Origin: Paraburkholderia sp. BL10I2N1
GTDB lineage: Bacteria; Pseudomonadota; Gammaproteobacteria; Burkholderiales; Burkholderiaceae
DNA: 64,000 nucleotides
Reading direction: 5' to 3'
Assembly (NCBI RefSeq): GCF_004361815.1
Contig: NZ_SNWA01000002.1
Coordinates: 1,798,001-1,862,000, forward strand
Shown here piece by piece: positions 36,956 to 45,632 of the stretch. Made by a program: the position numbers and the translations under genes. How positions within the stretch are numbered: position 1 is the first letter of the stretch; each line of letters opens with the position of its first letter. The notes beneath the pieces are model-generated. The model was not told where the DNA came from. It did not search any database and worked only from the letters and a program-made list of their open reading frames with translations.

Positions 36956-37075
36956 TCGTCATCGACATGCAGACCGGCATCCAGCATCCGAAGCTGGGCC
37001 GGCGCACCAATCCGCACAACCGTGCAGGTCCCCGACGCGGCTGCCACGGGGCAATCGCACCACAACACCAGCGCG
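36925..37075 (+). pseudogene. Remnant of an isochorismatase-family cysteine hydrolase
   Basis: The ATG at 36925 opens a frame reading ATLIVIDMQTGIQHPKLGRR, the unmistakable N-terminus of isochorismatase-like hydrolases (catalytic Asp in VIDMQ). After about residue 34 the family resemblance stops, near 37025, and the remaining bases run into the stop of a convergent LysR gene at 37080. The nucleophile Cys and most of the roughly 190-residue domain are missing. A deletion or the arrival of the LysR segment appears to have cut it off. Confidence 0.7.
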
Positions 37076-37079
37076 GCAG

Positions 37080-37970
37080 TCAGATGGCGGTCTTCCCGGC
37101 CAACTCCTCACGCAGGAACGATGTGAACGCTCGAATCGTGCTGGAGCGCTGCCGATGCTGCGGGTAAACCGCGTATAGCCCGAACGGCGGCGGCTCGAAT
37201 GCCTGCAACACGGCGACGAGCGTACCGACCTTCAATGCATGCGCGACGATGAACTCAGGTAACACCGCGATGCCGAGGCCGGCGGCGGCAGCATCGCGGA
37301 TCAGTTCGCCATTGTTCACATGCAGCCGGCCATCCACTTCGACCGCCTTGCGCGCGCCGCCGATCACGAACTCCCACGTCACGGGACGCTCGTGCCCATA
37401 CAACAGACATTCATGCGCATCGAGTTCTAGCGGACTCGACGGTTCACCGCGCCGTCTGCGGTAACCCGGGCTGCAGCACGCCACGACGTGGAGGTCGGCG
37501 ATCTTCTGTGCGATCAGCGTCGAATCGGCCAGCATGCCGATGCGGATCGCCATGTCGAAACCTTCGCCGATCACGTCCACCGAGCGGTCGCTCAGCACGA
37601 TATCGAAGCGCACCGCGTCGTTACGCTTCAGGAACTCAGTGACAAGCGGCGACAGATGTGTCATGCCGAACGACATCGGCGCACTCACGCGCAGCAGCCC
37701 ACGCGGCTCCGCGTGTTGCGACGACATCGCCTGCTCCGCGTCTTCCACTTCGGCGACGATGCGGCGCGCGCGATCGTACAGTTCGCGGCCGAGGTCGGTC
37801 ACTGCCAGCTTGCGCGTATTGCGCACCAGCAGGCGCACACCGAGTTCGGCTTCGAGCGCCATCACGCGTCGGCTTACGAACTGCTTCGACAGTGACAGCT
37901 TGCGGGAAGCCGCCGTGAAGCTCTGTGCGTCGACCGTGGCGAGAAAAATTCTCAGGTCATCCAGTTGCAT
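37080..37970 (-). CDS. LysR-family transcriptional regulator
   Basis: 296 residues, CrgA/DsdC-like subgroup. HTH at MQLDDLRIFLATVDAQSFTAASRKLSLSKQFVSRRVMALE; effector domain from about residue 90. It is divergent from the pirin-DoxX pair across 193 bases that contain an inverted repeat (38052-38077), its probable operator. Its 3' end abuts the truncated isochorismatase gene. Confidence 0.9.
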   Translation of the reverse strand: MQLDDLRIFLATVDAQSFTAASRKLSLSKQFVSRRVMALEAELGVRLLVRNTRKLAVTDLGRELYDRARRIVAEVEDAEQAMSSQHAEPRGLLRVSAPMSFGMTHLSPLVTEFLKRNDAVRFDIVLSDRSVDVIGEGFDMAIRIGMLADSTLIAQKIADLHVVACCSPGYRRRRGEPSSPLELDAHECLLYGHERPVTWEFVIGGARKAVEVDGRLHVNNGELIRDAAAAGLGIAVLPEFIVAHALKVGTLVAVLQAFEPPPFGLYAVYPQHRQRSSTIRAFTSFLREELAGKTAI

Positions 37971-38051
37971 CGCTGCCCACCCTCATCTGCCGCCTCGTTT
38001 GCAGTACAACCTGGCCGCTGATTGTCCACCCTAATGAGACGATCTGTCATT

Positions 38052-38077
38052 TTCAGGCGTGATTATAACGCCCTGAA
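38052..38077. promoter_or_regulatory. Inverted repeat between LysR and pirin genes
   Basis: TTCAGGCGT and ACGCCCTGAA form near-perfect arms (one extra C) around GATTATA. Size and place fit a LysR-type binding site for the divergent regulator, and the centre could double as a -10 region. Confidence 0.55.
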
Positions 38078-38163
38078 TTGACCTAAACTTGCATCACATC
38101 GCGACACCGACGGCCACCCGTAGCACCAGCCATCGACGCGCAACGCCTAACTGGAGAACCATC

Positions 38164-38889
38164 ATGCTAGACATTCGCAAAGCAGATCAACGCGGTCGGG
38201 GCGAGCACGGCTGGCTCAGCTCGCGTCACAGCTTTTCATTCGCGCAGTATTTCGACCCGCAGCAAGTCGGCTTCTCCGACCTGCTCGTGATCAATGACGA
38301 CCGCGTCGCTCCCGCCCGCGGTTTCGGCAAGCATCCGCACCGTGACATGGAGATCTTTTCGTATGTTCTGGAAGGCGCGCTGGAACACGCGGACACGATG
38401 GGCACGGGCTCGGTCATCCGTCCCGGCGACGTGCAGCTCATGAGCGCAGGCACGGGCGTCGCCCACAGCGAGTACAACCACTCGAAGCGCGAACCGGTGC
38501 ATTTCATGCAGATCTGGATCGCACCGTCGACAAATGGCGCTGAGCCGCGTTATCAGCAAAAGCACTTTTCGGAGGCCGACAAGCGCGGCGCCCTGCGTCT
38601 CATCATCTCGCCGGATGGCGCGAATGATTCGCTCGAGGTGCGTCAGGATGCGCGTGTCTACGCCGGGCTTTTCGATGGCGACGAACAGGCGCGCCTCGAA
38701 CTGCCAGCCGACCGCTTTGCCTACATTCATGTGGCCCGCGGCAGCGTGTCGGTGAACGGCACACGCCTGAATGAAGGCGATGGCGCACGTGTTCGCAACG
38801 AATCCGCGCTGACCTTCTCGGAAGGCGACGGTGCAGAAGTGCTCGTATTCGACCTCCGGCCGATCGAAGTTTCCGCCCTCTGGTCCTGA
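38164..38889 (+). CDS. Pirin-family protein (bicupin, YhhW-like)
   Basis: 241 residues from the ATG at 38164. The N-terminal cupin carries the metal ligands of pirins: FGKHPHRDMEIFSYVLEGALEH and GTGVAHSEYNHS (His, His, His, Glu). The E. coli homologue YhhW is a quercetin 2,3-dioxygenase in vitro, but physiological roles are open. The gene is divergent from a LysR regulator and 50 bases upstream of a DoxX gene on the same strand; pirin-DoxX pairs under LysR control are common. Confidence 0.9.
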   Translation: MLDIRKADQRGRGEHGWLSSRHSFSFAQYFDPQQVGFSDLLVINDDRVAPARGFGKHPHRDMEIFSYVLEGALEHADTMGTGSVIRPGDVQLMSAGTGVAHSEYNHSKREPVHFMQIWIAPSTNGAEPRYQQKHFSEADKRGALRLIISPDGANDSLEVRQDARVYAGLFDGDEQARLELPADRFAYIHVARGSVSVNGTRLNEGDGARVRNESALTFSEGDGAEVLVFDLRPIEVSALWS

Positions 38890-38939
38890 TGGACTGAAGT
38901 CCTCATACCCTATAGATGGATCGAAAGGAGAAACACAAG

Positions 38940-39350
38940 ATGAACGCAATGATTGAACGCAACAAGGACGCCCTGATTCTCGTGGCGCGTGTACTGCTAA
39001 TGGTGCTGTTCGTGCTGTTCGGCTGGGCGAAGCTCACGAACTTCGGCGGAACGGTCGGCTACATGGGATCGCTCGGCGCACCGATGCCGGCCGTATCGGC
39101 CGCCATTGCGGTGGCGATGGAGTTCTTCGTCGCGATTGCGCTGATCCTCGGCGTGTTCACCCGGCCGCTGGCGCTGGTGTTCGTGCTGTACACGTTCGGC
39201 ACAGCACTGATCGGCCACCATTACTGGACGCTCGACGGTGCTGAACGGATGATGAACATGATCAACTTCTACAAGAACATCAGCATCATGGGCGGCCTGC
39301 TTCTGCTCGCCGTCACGGGTCCGGGCAAGTTCGCGATCCACCGCAGCTAG
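38940..39350 (+). CDS. DoxX-family membrane protein
   Basis: 136 residues from the ATG at 38940 with AAGGAG upstream. Four membrane helices; the DoxX signature FVLFGWAKLTNFGGTVGYMGSLGAP is at about residues 20-44, and GHHYWTLDG near 95. Family members sit in the inner membrane and have been linked to oxidative stress and redox sinks. It is in a likely operon with the pirin gene and is followed by a good terminator. Confidence 0.9.
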   Translation: MNAMIERNKDALILVARVLLMVLFVLFGWAKLTNFGGTVGYMGSLGAPMPAVSAAIAVAMEFFVAIALILGVFTRPLALVFVLYTFGTALIGHHYWTLDGAERMMNMINFYKNISIMGGLLLLAVTGPGKFAIHRS

Positions 39351-39375
39351 ACGTTAGAAGAGTTGTAACGCTCTG

Positions 39376-39401
39376 ACGGGACGCCGACGGCGTCCCGTTT
39401 T
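39376..39401 (+). terminator. Rho-independent terminator after DoxX gene
   Basis: ACGGGACGCC-GAC-GGCGTCCCGT forms a 10-bp perfect stem with a 3-base loop and then TTTT. It lies 25 bases after the DoxX stop and also serves the convergent AraC gene. Confidence 0.85.
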
Positions 39402-39422
39402 CGTTGACTGCAGCGTGAACGA

Positions 39423-40289
39423 TCAGATCGAACGCATCGCGCGCCGGAATGCGGACGGCGTCGCCCCGACAGCACCGCGGAAGCGATGGCTCAGGTGGCT
39501 CGAATCGGCGTAGCCGCAACGGATGGCGACCTGTTCGAGCGGAAGGTCCGTGGCGCGCAGCAGGGAGCGGGCGTGGTCGAGCCGCTGCTGCGCGATCCAC
39601 GCATGCGGCGGCAGACCGAACGACGTGCGGAACATCCGCGCAAGGTGAAATTCCGACAGACACGCGACATCAGCCAGCGCGCCTAGTGTTAGCGACCCGG
39701 TCAGGTTCGCGTCGATGAAGTCGCGCAACCGGCGCCGCGTCGCCGCCGACAGCCCGCCCTTCAGCCCCGCATGTGGCCGATGCACTGATTGCGCCCGCAG
39801 CAGGAGGCTCAGCACTTCGTGCGAGGTCTCGTTGGCGCGAAGGCGTCCGTCAGGATCTTCCCAGGTCTCGTTCGCCAGCGACTGGCAAAGCTGCGCAATC
39901 TGCGCGTGTTCGAAATAGGTGCGATCGGCCAGCGTCAGTTCGCGCGGCTCGCGGTCGAGTTCCAGCACGGCGCGGCGCGTGAAGTGTTCGGGCAGAAAAT
40001 ACAGATGCATGAAGTGCATATGACCGCGCACCCACCAGCGCGATTCGTGATCGCCAGGCAGCGCGCAAAGGCGGCTGGGTGCGCCGTACAGTCCGGGCAG
40101 CTTATGCCGCTCGGTTCGGTAGCCGCCGTTCAGATAGCACGACAGCGTGTGATGGCCCGGCTGCTCGTAGACTGTCTCGACTTCCAGCGTATAGCGCCGC
40201 CAGATCGCGATCGCCAGCTGATCGCCCAGCCACGCGAAACGCTCGAGCGTCGCGTTCGACTCGCCCAGCGTCCGACACACCGAATGCAT
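39423..40289 (-). CDS. AraC-family transcriptional regulator
   Basis: 288 residues from the ATG at 40289; a GTG at 40343 would add 18 residues that look plausible, and neither has a strong ribosome site. The C-terminal 100 residues hold two HTH motifs (SLTLGALADVACLSEFHLARMFRTSFG and PLEQVAIRCGYADSSHLSHRFRGAVG). The N-terminal 180 residues are an effector or dimerisation domain without a clear cupin motif. The frame stays open far upstream only because it runs antisense to the EamA gene. It is divergent from that transporter and may control it. Confidence 0.87.
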   Translation of the reverse strand: MHSVCRTLGESNATLERFAWLGDQLAIAIWRRYTLEVETVYEQPGHHTLSCYLNGGYRTERHKLPGLYGAPSRLCALPGDHESRWWVRGHMHFMHLYFLPEHFTRRAVLELDREPRELTLADRTYFEHAQIAQLCQSLANETWEDPDGRLRANETSHEVLSLLLRAQSVHRPHAGLKGGLSAATRRRLRDFIDANLTGSLTLGALADVACLSEFHLARMFRTSFGLPPHAWIAQQRLDHARSLLRATDLPLEQVAIRCGYADSSHLSHRFRGAVGATPSAFRRAMRSI

Positions 40290-40514
40290 GCCGAAGGGTG
40301 GCTCAGCGAGATCGATCAGCGAATCGGGCGGACGGGGGTTCACGGGGCGTAGGTGGTATGACGGGCTGGAGGGTTCGAGTATAGGGTGAACGCCGGGTGA
40401 ACGCGTGCGCGGCACTTCGTTCACCCGGCAAAAGAGCGCAATCCTGGACAAATGCAAAGACGCGTTGCGGCGCATAGTCGGGCTCCCGAAATTGCCGCCT
40501 GCGCCTCGCCTGCC

Positions 40515-41420
40515 ATGAATCTTTCGCTCTACGCCCTGACCGTGCTGATCTGGGGCACGACCTGGATCGCCATCAAGTGGCAGCTCGGCGTGACGCCGCC
40601 CCCGGTTTCGATTGCGTGGCGTTTCTGGATCGCGGCGCTGGTGCTGTTCGCATTGCTGCGCATCATGCGCCGCCCGATATGGCCGGCGCGCGCCGCCTGG
40701 CCCTACCTCGCGGCGCAAGGGCTCGCGCTCTTCTGCGTGAACTTCCTCTGCTTCTACTATGCCGAGCAGGTCGTGCCGAGCGGACTCGTCGCCGTGGTGT
40801 TTTCGACCGCGCCGTTGCTGAACTCGATCAACGGCCGCCTCTTCATGGGCCGCAAACTGCAGCCATCGGTGATCGTCGGGGCGTTGCTGGGTCTGATCGG
40901 GATTGCCTGCCTGTTCGAGCAGCAGATGGCTGGCCATGCGGGCGACCTCGTCATGTGGCGCGGACTCGCAATCGCATTTCTGGGGACGATGTGTTTTTCG
41001 GCGGGCAACCTGCTGTCCAGCCGGATGCAGGGGATGGGTCTGCATCCGCTCGTCACCAACGGCTGGGCGATGCTGATCGGCGCGAGCGTGTTGACAGTCG
41101 GCAGCCTCGCCGCCGGCCTGCCGTTCGCGTTGGAGCCGGAGCCGCGCTACCTGGGCGCGCTGCTGTATCTCGCGATTCCGGGATCGGTGATTGGCTTTAC
41201 GGCTTATCTGACGCTCGTCGGTCGGATCGGGCCGGAACGCGCCGCGTATTGCACGGTGCTGTTTCCGATTGTCGCGCTGGCGGTTTCGACTGTGTTTGAA
41301 GGCTACCAGTGGTCGATTCTGGCCGTGGTCGGGCTGGTGCTGGTGGTCGCGGGAAATCTTGTCGCCTTCGACCTGACGCGCCGGATGTTTGGCGCACGCG
41401 TCACGAAGCGCCCGGCGTAG
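40515..41420 (+). CDS. EamA/DMT-superfamily transporter
   Basis: 301 residues from the ATG at 40515. Ten membrane helices in two EamA repeats: the first starts YALTVLIWGTTWIAIKWQLG, the second LAIAFLGTMCFSAGNLLSSR. These are inner-membrane exporters of metabolites or amino acids. Divergent from an AraC regulator (about 225 bases). Substrate unknown. Confidence 0.9.
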   Translation: MNLSLYALTVLIWGTTWIAIKWQLGVTPPPVSIAWRFWIAALVLFALLRIMRRPIWPARAAWPYLAAQGLALFCVNFLCFYYAEQVVPSGLVAVVFSTAPLLNSINGRLFMGRKLQPSVIVGALLGLIGIACLFEQQMAGHAGDLVMWRGLAIAFLGTMCFSAGNLLSSRMQGMGLHPLVTNGWAMLIGASVLTVGSLAAGLPFALEPEPRYLGALLYLAIPGSVIGFTAYLTLVGRIGPERAAYCTVLFPIVALAVSTVFEGYQWSILAVVGLVLVVAGNLVAFDLTRRMFGARVTKRPA

Positions 41421-41680
41421 CCCACCGCACACGCGGCGGGTCCTGCGCCCGCCGCCTAGGCCGCCGCCTTCCGATGTCAGGCCACGGTATTTAACCGCCT
41501 GTTGCCGCACCCAGCTTGTAGCGGTTGGCCGTGTGAATCCCGTCAATACAGGAAACGCTTAATACAATCATTTGGGAATGTTTCACGCCGTGTGCCTTGC
41601 CTGGCAATCGTTTGCGCATTGAGGGGTAAACCATTCGCCGTCCCTGCCGATAAGGCAATTTCCATTCGAAGGGGACAAAC

Positions 41681-42064
41681 TTGAAACTGCTAGCCAGCCT
41701 CCTCGTTGTGTCCGTGCTCGCCGGGTGCGCTCAGTTGCAAGCCGGCCGCACCGACGCGAACTCCGATGCGCACGCCGACGCCCATGCCGCGCCGGTCAAC
41801 CTCGTCGACTTCGTCATACCGGCGGACGCGCTCGGCGCCCGGGATCCCAAGCTGACCGAAATCCTCACCAAGGTGGGGAGCGTAGCCTCAAAGCAGTCAC
41901 AGTCAACGACCATAGTCGTCGCCGCTCTTCCGCAGGACTTTGCCTGGCTGAACCAGTCGATCCGGCGAGGGATTGCGCCTCAGCGGACGAACTCGATCCA
42001 GCTGGAGAACCTGGCCGTTGGAAGCTGCCAGCCGTACAGCATTCAGGTCAGACCGACCGAATAA
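41681..42064 (+). CDS. Small lipoprotein, function unknown
   Basis: 127 residues from a TTG at 41681, supported by AAGGGG eight bases upstream. A lipoprotein signal ends in the lipobox LAGC (Cys at residue 16), followed by an Asp/Ala/His-rich linker and a folded part (DFVIPADALGARDPKLTEIL ... QDFAWLNQSIRRGI ... VGSCQPYSIQV). No family recognised. It heads a group with a secreted Pro/Ala-rich protein 16 bases later and a VirB1-like lytic transglycosylase, so it may belong to an envelope-spanning apparatus (inference). Confidence 0.75.
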   Translation: MKLLASLLVVSVLAGCAQLQAGRTDANSDAHADAHAAPVNLVDFVIPADALGARDPKLTEILTKVGSVASKQSQSTTIVVAALPQDFAWLNQSIRRGIAPQRTNSIQLENLAVGSCQPYSIQVRPTE

Positions 42065-42080
42065 CCCGGGGTCACTCGCC

Positions 42081-42491
42081 ATGTTTCGATTCACCCTCCT
42101 CGTCGCGACATTCGCGTCCACGACCGCGCTTGCCGGCTCACCGGCGGACGATGCTTCGTCGCATGCTGCGGGCTCCGCAGCGGCAAAGCCGGTCGCAGCG
42201 GCAGCCAGCCCGAACCAGCTCCTTCCGCCGCTCCCGCCGCTGGCTTCCCTGCCTGCCGCTGTCGCAGCGAGCGTCGACGAGGCGCCACCCACGCCGGGCA
42301 GCCCGTCTGCGAAGAAGTCGAAGCGCCCTCCTGGCCGGAAAGCGCCCGAAGCCTCCGTGCGCCTGGTGGTGACCGACAAGTCGCGTCTATATCTCACAGA
42401 TGTGGAACGGCAACTCGATGCAATGCTGCAAGCCGGTCCATCCGACCGACGCCCTTCACCCGCCGCGCAGGCAGTCGCCTTGTCGCGATAG
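42081..42491 (+). CDS. Secreted Ala/Pro-rich hypothetical protein
   Basis: 136 residues from the ATG at 42081. Signal peptide to about residue 19 (TALAGSP), then a low-complexity Ala/Pro linker (LLPPLPPLASLPAAVAAS) and a basic patch SAKKSKRPPGRKAPE. A short folded-looking C-terminal module follows (VRLVVTDKSRLYLTDVERQLDAML). No family recognised. It lies between a lipoprotein and a lytic transglycosylase gene, with 22 bases to the next start, suggesting one envelope-related operon. Confidence 0.65.
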   Translation: MFRFTLLVATFASTTALAGSPADDASSHAAGSAAAKPVAAAASPNQLLPPLPPLASLPAAVAASVDEAPPTPGSPSAKKSKRPPGRKAPEASVRLVVTDKSRLYLTDVERQLDAMLQAGPSDRRPSPAAQAVALSR

Positions 42492-42513
42492 CCAGCCGCC
42501 GGAGGCAAGCTTG

Positions 42514-42990
42514 ATGATCAACATGTTGCTCTTTGTGCCGTTGCGCTGGCTGCGGATCGCCCTCGTTTTGCTTCTGGCTGTGGCAGCTGCCGCATTGCCG
42601 GGCGTCGCTCACGCGGATGAAAACTGCTTCGAGGAAGCGGGCGTCTATCAAGGTGTGAACCCCGTCATCCTGAAGGCCATCGCCTGGTTCGAGTCGAAAG
42701 GCGATCCGGAAGCCGTGCATCGCAACGCCGACGGTAGCGTGGACGTCGGCCAGGCGCAGATCAACTCCGTGCATTTCGGTGAACTGCGCCGCAACGGCGT
42801 GCCTCCGGGCGCGCTCAGGAACGCGTGCGTCAACATCTATGTCGCGGCATGGATGCTGAAGCAGAAGATGCTGCGCTATGGCAACACCTGGCGAGCAATC
42901 GGCGCTTTCCATTCGGAGACGCCCAAGCTCCGCGACCAGTACGCACGGGACATACACGCCGTGCTCGTCTCCTGGGGCAACGCGGAGTAA
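42514..42990 (+). CDS. Lytic transglycosylase, VirB1/IpgF/PilT-like
   Basis: 158 residues from the ATG at 42514, with GGAGG upstream. Signal or membrane segment at residues 5-30, then an SLT-type domain: ENCFEEAGVYQGVNPVILKAIAWFESKGDP contains the catalytic Glu in the ESK motif, and GSVDVGQAQINSVHF is the GLMQI-like motif. VirB1-type enzymes open peptidoglycan for type III/IV secretion or type IV pili. Only two small unknown envelope genes accompany it; no pilus or secretion genes are seen nearby. Confidence 0.85.
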   Translation: MINMLLFVPLRWLRIALVLLLAVAAAALPGVAHADENCFEEAGVYQGVNPVILKAIAWFESKGDPEAVHRNADGSVDVGQAQINSVHFGELRRNGVPPGALRNACVNIYVAAWMLKQKMLRYGNTWRAIGAFHSETPKLRDQYARDIHAVLVSWGNAE

Positions 42991-43243
42991 GGGATTTCCG
43001 CGCGCTGTCAGGTGCGCACGACGAGGTGCCCGCAAAGACTCCGAAAGAGGCTGCTAGCCACCCGCAGACCGGATCGCGGAATCCGCGTTCGCGCGACGCC
43101 CGTCGAAGAAGATCGTGGCCGCAATATCCGCTACTCTTTTTGGAAAGGACGTGGACGAACGAATCGCCCTGCTTCGTTGCTGGCCGGCTGCCGCCAGATG
43201 CGGGAGCCATAGGCTTTCTGCGATTGCAGTTAGACTATTCATC

Positions 43244-43504
43244 ATGGACAAATGCCGTTACTGCGAAAAAGTCCGTGACGAGCTGGATTGCCACGGGCCC
43301 GAATGCCGGAGAGCCATCGCCAAGGCTCTGCGGCGCCGGCGCGCGGGGCTGCCGATGGTGCCGAACGTCATCCGCAATGAGATTCCCGCTGGCGCATCCA
43401 CCGGCGAGGTCATTACCGTACTGTCGCGCCAGCGCCTGCGCGCTCGCCGCGGCAACGAAGAACGCCGGGAGCGCAAAGAAGTAGAGGGTGGTGACGGAGA
43501 CTGA
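43244..43504 (+). CDS. Small Cys-rich basic protein, unknown
   Basis: 86 residues from the ATG at 43244. The N-terminus MDKCRYCEKVRDELDCHGPEC has a CxxC pair followed by CHxxxC, a plausible zinc or metal site, then an Arg-rich stretch and a charged C-terminal tail. No family recognised and no clear ribosome site, so the call rests on the cysteine pattern and position after the transglycosylase gene. Possibly a small nucleic-acid-binding protein (guess). Confidence 0.4.
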   Translation: MDKCRYCEKVRDELDCHGPECRRAIAKALRRRRAGLPMVPNVIRNEIPAGASTGEVITVLSRQRLRARRGNEERRERKEVEGGDGD

Positions 43505-43659
43505 CGGTCCGCGCGTGAATCGATAAAACGTAGCGTGGCTCCAGATTCCCGTCTCATTGTGGGCCTAACAATAGCACCACAAATTTCCTATCCTTGCGTG
43601 GATCGACCGGGATCGAAAATCGCAGATTGCCGGCCGCACACGCCAAAGGAGCCACCAAC

Positions 43660-44121
43660 TTGACCGCCCCCACCCACGTTCGCCCCGTCACACGCGACGA
43701 CTTCGACAACTGGCTGCCGCTCTGGGACGCGTACAACGCGTTCTACGGACGCTCCGGCGAAACCGCATTGCCGCGCGACATTACCGATCTCACCTGGTCG
43801 CGCTTCTTCGACGGTTACGAGCCCATGCATGCGCTGGTCGCCGAAAGCGACGGCAAGCTGCTGGGCCTCGTGCACTACCTGTTCCATCGACACACGACGA
43901 TGGCCGGCCCGATCTGCTATCTGCAGGATCTGTACACGGTGGAAACGGCTCGTGGAAAAGGCATCGGCCGGGCGTTGATCAACGCCGTGTACGCGCAGGC
44001 GAAAGCGGCGAACTCGCAGCGCGTCTACTGGCAGACGCATGAAACGAATCACACGGCGATGCGCCTATACGATGACGTCGCCGACCGTTCAGGCTTTGTG
44101 GTCTATCGCAAGGCCTTGTAG
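43660..44121 (+). CDS. GNAT-family N-acetyltransferase
   Basis: 153 residues from a TTG at 43660, chosen because AAAGGAG lies eight bases upstream and the length then fits the family. It contains the GNAT acetyl-CoA motif A: LYTVETARGKGIGRALINAVY (Arg/Gly-rich loop), preceded by a beta-strand of YLQD. It acetylates an amine of unknown identity. It is followed by a strong bidirectional terminator shared with the catabolic operon. Confidence 0.88.
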   Translation: MTAPTHVRPVTRDDFDNWLPLWDAYNAFYGRSGETALPRDITDLTWSRFFDGYEPMHALVAESDGKLLGLVHYLFHRHTTMAGPICYLQDLYTVETARGKGIGRALINAVYAQAKAANSQRVYWQTHETNHTAMRLYDDVADRSGFVVYRKAL

Positions 44122-44141
44122 AAGTCGCACGACGACCCACA

Positions 44142-44186
44142 AGCAGAAAGGGCACGCCTTACGGCGCGCCCTTTCTGCTTTCTTCT
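44142..44186. terminator. Strong bidirectional terminator at the end of the catabolic operon
   Basis: A 12-bp perfect outer stem (AGCAGAAAGGGC with GCCCTTTCTGCT) plus a 4-bp inner stem after one mismatch, with a TTAC loop. A T-rich tail (TTCTTCT) lies on one side; on the other strand the A-rich arm gives a weaker tail. It separates the convergent GNAT gene and the 14-gene operon ending at 44202. Confidence 0.85.
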
Positions 44187-44201
44187 ACGCTAAAGCCTGA
44201 A

Positions 44202-45605
44202 TCAGGCCTCCAGTTGCTCCAGCACCTTGCCCTTCGTCTCGATCCCGAGGAAGTGCACGGTGATCGCCGCAAGGAACGGCACGGCCGCGAGGATATAGAA
44301 CGCGACGTCGAGATTGCCGCCGATCATCGTCTTCGACACGATGGCCGGCGCGAAGATCGCCGCCACCTTCAGCCACGCGCCGCCGACGCCACAGCCGAAC
44401 GCACGGATGCTGGTCGGGTAAAGCTCAGGCGTGTAGACATACGCCGTGATGAAGCCGCAAGCCAGCAACCCGAGCGCCAGGGCGCAGAACGTCGCGACCA
44501 CATACACCGACGACGCGTGGAACACGCCGGCCAGTACCAGTGACAGCGCACACAGCAGGAACGACACGTTGATGATCGGCTTGCGTCCCACCTTGTCGAC
44601 CAGCAGCGCGCAAGTCAGCGACCCGAGCACGCCTAGCACCGAAGCCGCGACGGCCAGATTCAACGCGAGTTGCAGCGGCGCGTGATAAACGGTGCGGTAG
44701 ATCGTCGGCAACCAGGTCGACAGACCATACTGGATGAAGCCGCAGGTGATCCAGAGCATCGCGACCGCCAGCGTGCGCTTCAGGTAAGCCGGGCCGAACA
44801 GGTCTTTCATGCGGCGCTTCGGATGGCGATTCGCCAGCGCGTCGAATTCCGCCGCTTGCGTAACGGGCGCGAGCGAGCCCTTCGCGGTGCGTTCGAACGC
44901 CTGCACGGCAGCGTCGGCATCGTTCATCCGTTCGCGCTCGGCGAGCCAGCGCGGCGATTCCGGCACGAGCTTGCGCAGCGTGAAGAACAGGATCAACGGC
45001 ATACCGCCGATAAAGTACATCGCTTCCCAACCGAAACGCGGCACGATCCAGGCGCCGAGCGCGTTCGATGCGAGCAACCCGATCGGAAACACGATTTCAT
45101 ATAGCAGCACGAAGCGGCCGCGGCCGTGCGCACGGCTGATTTCGTTGATGTACGTGGCCGCCACCGGCAATTCACCACCCAGCCCGAAGCCCTGAATCAC
45201 GCGCAGCGCGACGAACACAACGAAGGTCGGCGCAAACCCGCACGCGATACTCGTCAAACCGATGATCCCCGAACTCCAGGCGATGGCGCGCACGCGGCCA
45301 TGACGCTCGGCGAGCCAGGGGAACAGGAACGCTCCAAATAGCTGGCCGACCGAACCCGAAGCGATCAGAAAGCCGATCTCCCACGGCGTCAGATGCCATT
45401 TCTGGATCAGGATCGGCAGCGTCGCGGCAATCGCGATGACGTCGAAGCCATCGAAAAACGTTGCCAGTCCGATCAGGATCCGCGCGCGGATCTGCATTGC
45501 GTTGGTCGGCAGCCGCTCGAGCCGCGCAATGATCGATCCCCGCGTGACGGGGCCGAAGACACCGGCGCCGCCTCGATGCTCAATGATGTTGTCGATGGTT
45601 CTCAT
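44202..45605 (-). CDS. MFS transporter, aromatic-acid/sugar porter type
   Basis: 467 residues, 12 membrane helices. The N-terminus FFDGFDVIAIAATLPILIQKW carries the DGFD motif of aromatic acid:H+ symporters (PcaK/BenK-like), and WLAERHGRVRAIAWS is the MFS loop 2-3 motif; VPESPRWLAERERM follows helix 6. It probably imports the substrate of the operon across the inner membrane. It is the last gene of the 14-gene catabolic unit, 27 bases after the ferredoxin reductase gene, and ends just before a terminator. Confidence 0.9.
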   Translation of the reverse strand: MRTIDNIIEHRGGAGVFGPVTRGSIIARLERLPTNAMQIRARILIGLATFFDGFDVIAIAATLPILIQKWHLTPWEIGFLIASGSVGQLFGAFLFPWLAERHGRVRAIAWSSGIIGLTSIACGFAPTFVVFVALRVIQGFGLGGELPVAATYINEISRAHGRGRFVLLYEIVFPIGLLASNALGAWIVPRFGWEAMYFIGGMPLILFFTLRKLVPESPRWLAERERMNDADAAVQAFERTAKGSLAPVTQAAEFDALANRHPKRRMKDLFGPAYLKRTLAVAMLWITCGFIQYGLSTWLPTIYRTVYHAPLQLALNLAVAASVLGVLGSLTCALLVDKVGRKPIINVSFLLCALSLVLAGVFHASSVYVVATFCALALGLLACGFITAYVYTPELYPTSIRAFGCGVGGAWLKVAAIFAPAIVSKTMIGGNLDVAFYILAAVPFLAAITVHFLGIETKGKVLEQLEA

Positions 45606-45632
45606 GCCTGGTGTCCCGTGCCGTTGTTGGGG

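Noticed and set aside
40290..41546. Long N-terminal extension of the AraC gene to 707 residues
   Set aside because: The extra part is antisense to the EamA transporter gene and does not resemble any AraC N-terminus.
41421..41680. Possible structured leader RNA before the small lipoprotein gene
   Set aside because: Some inverted segments (TGCCTGGCA, GGCAATT) occur, but they do not fit a known riboswitch and there is no coherent fold by eye.
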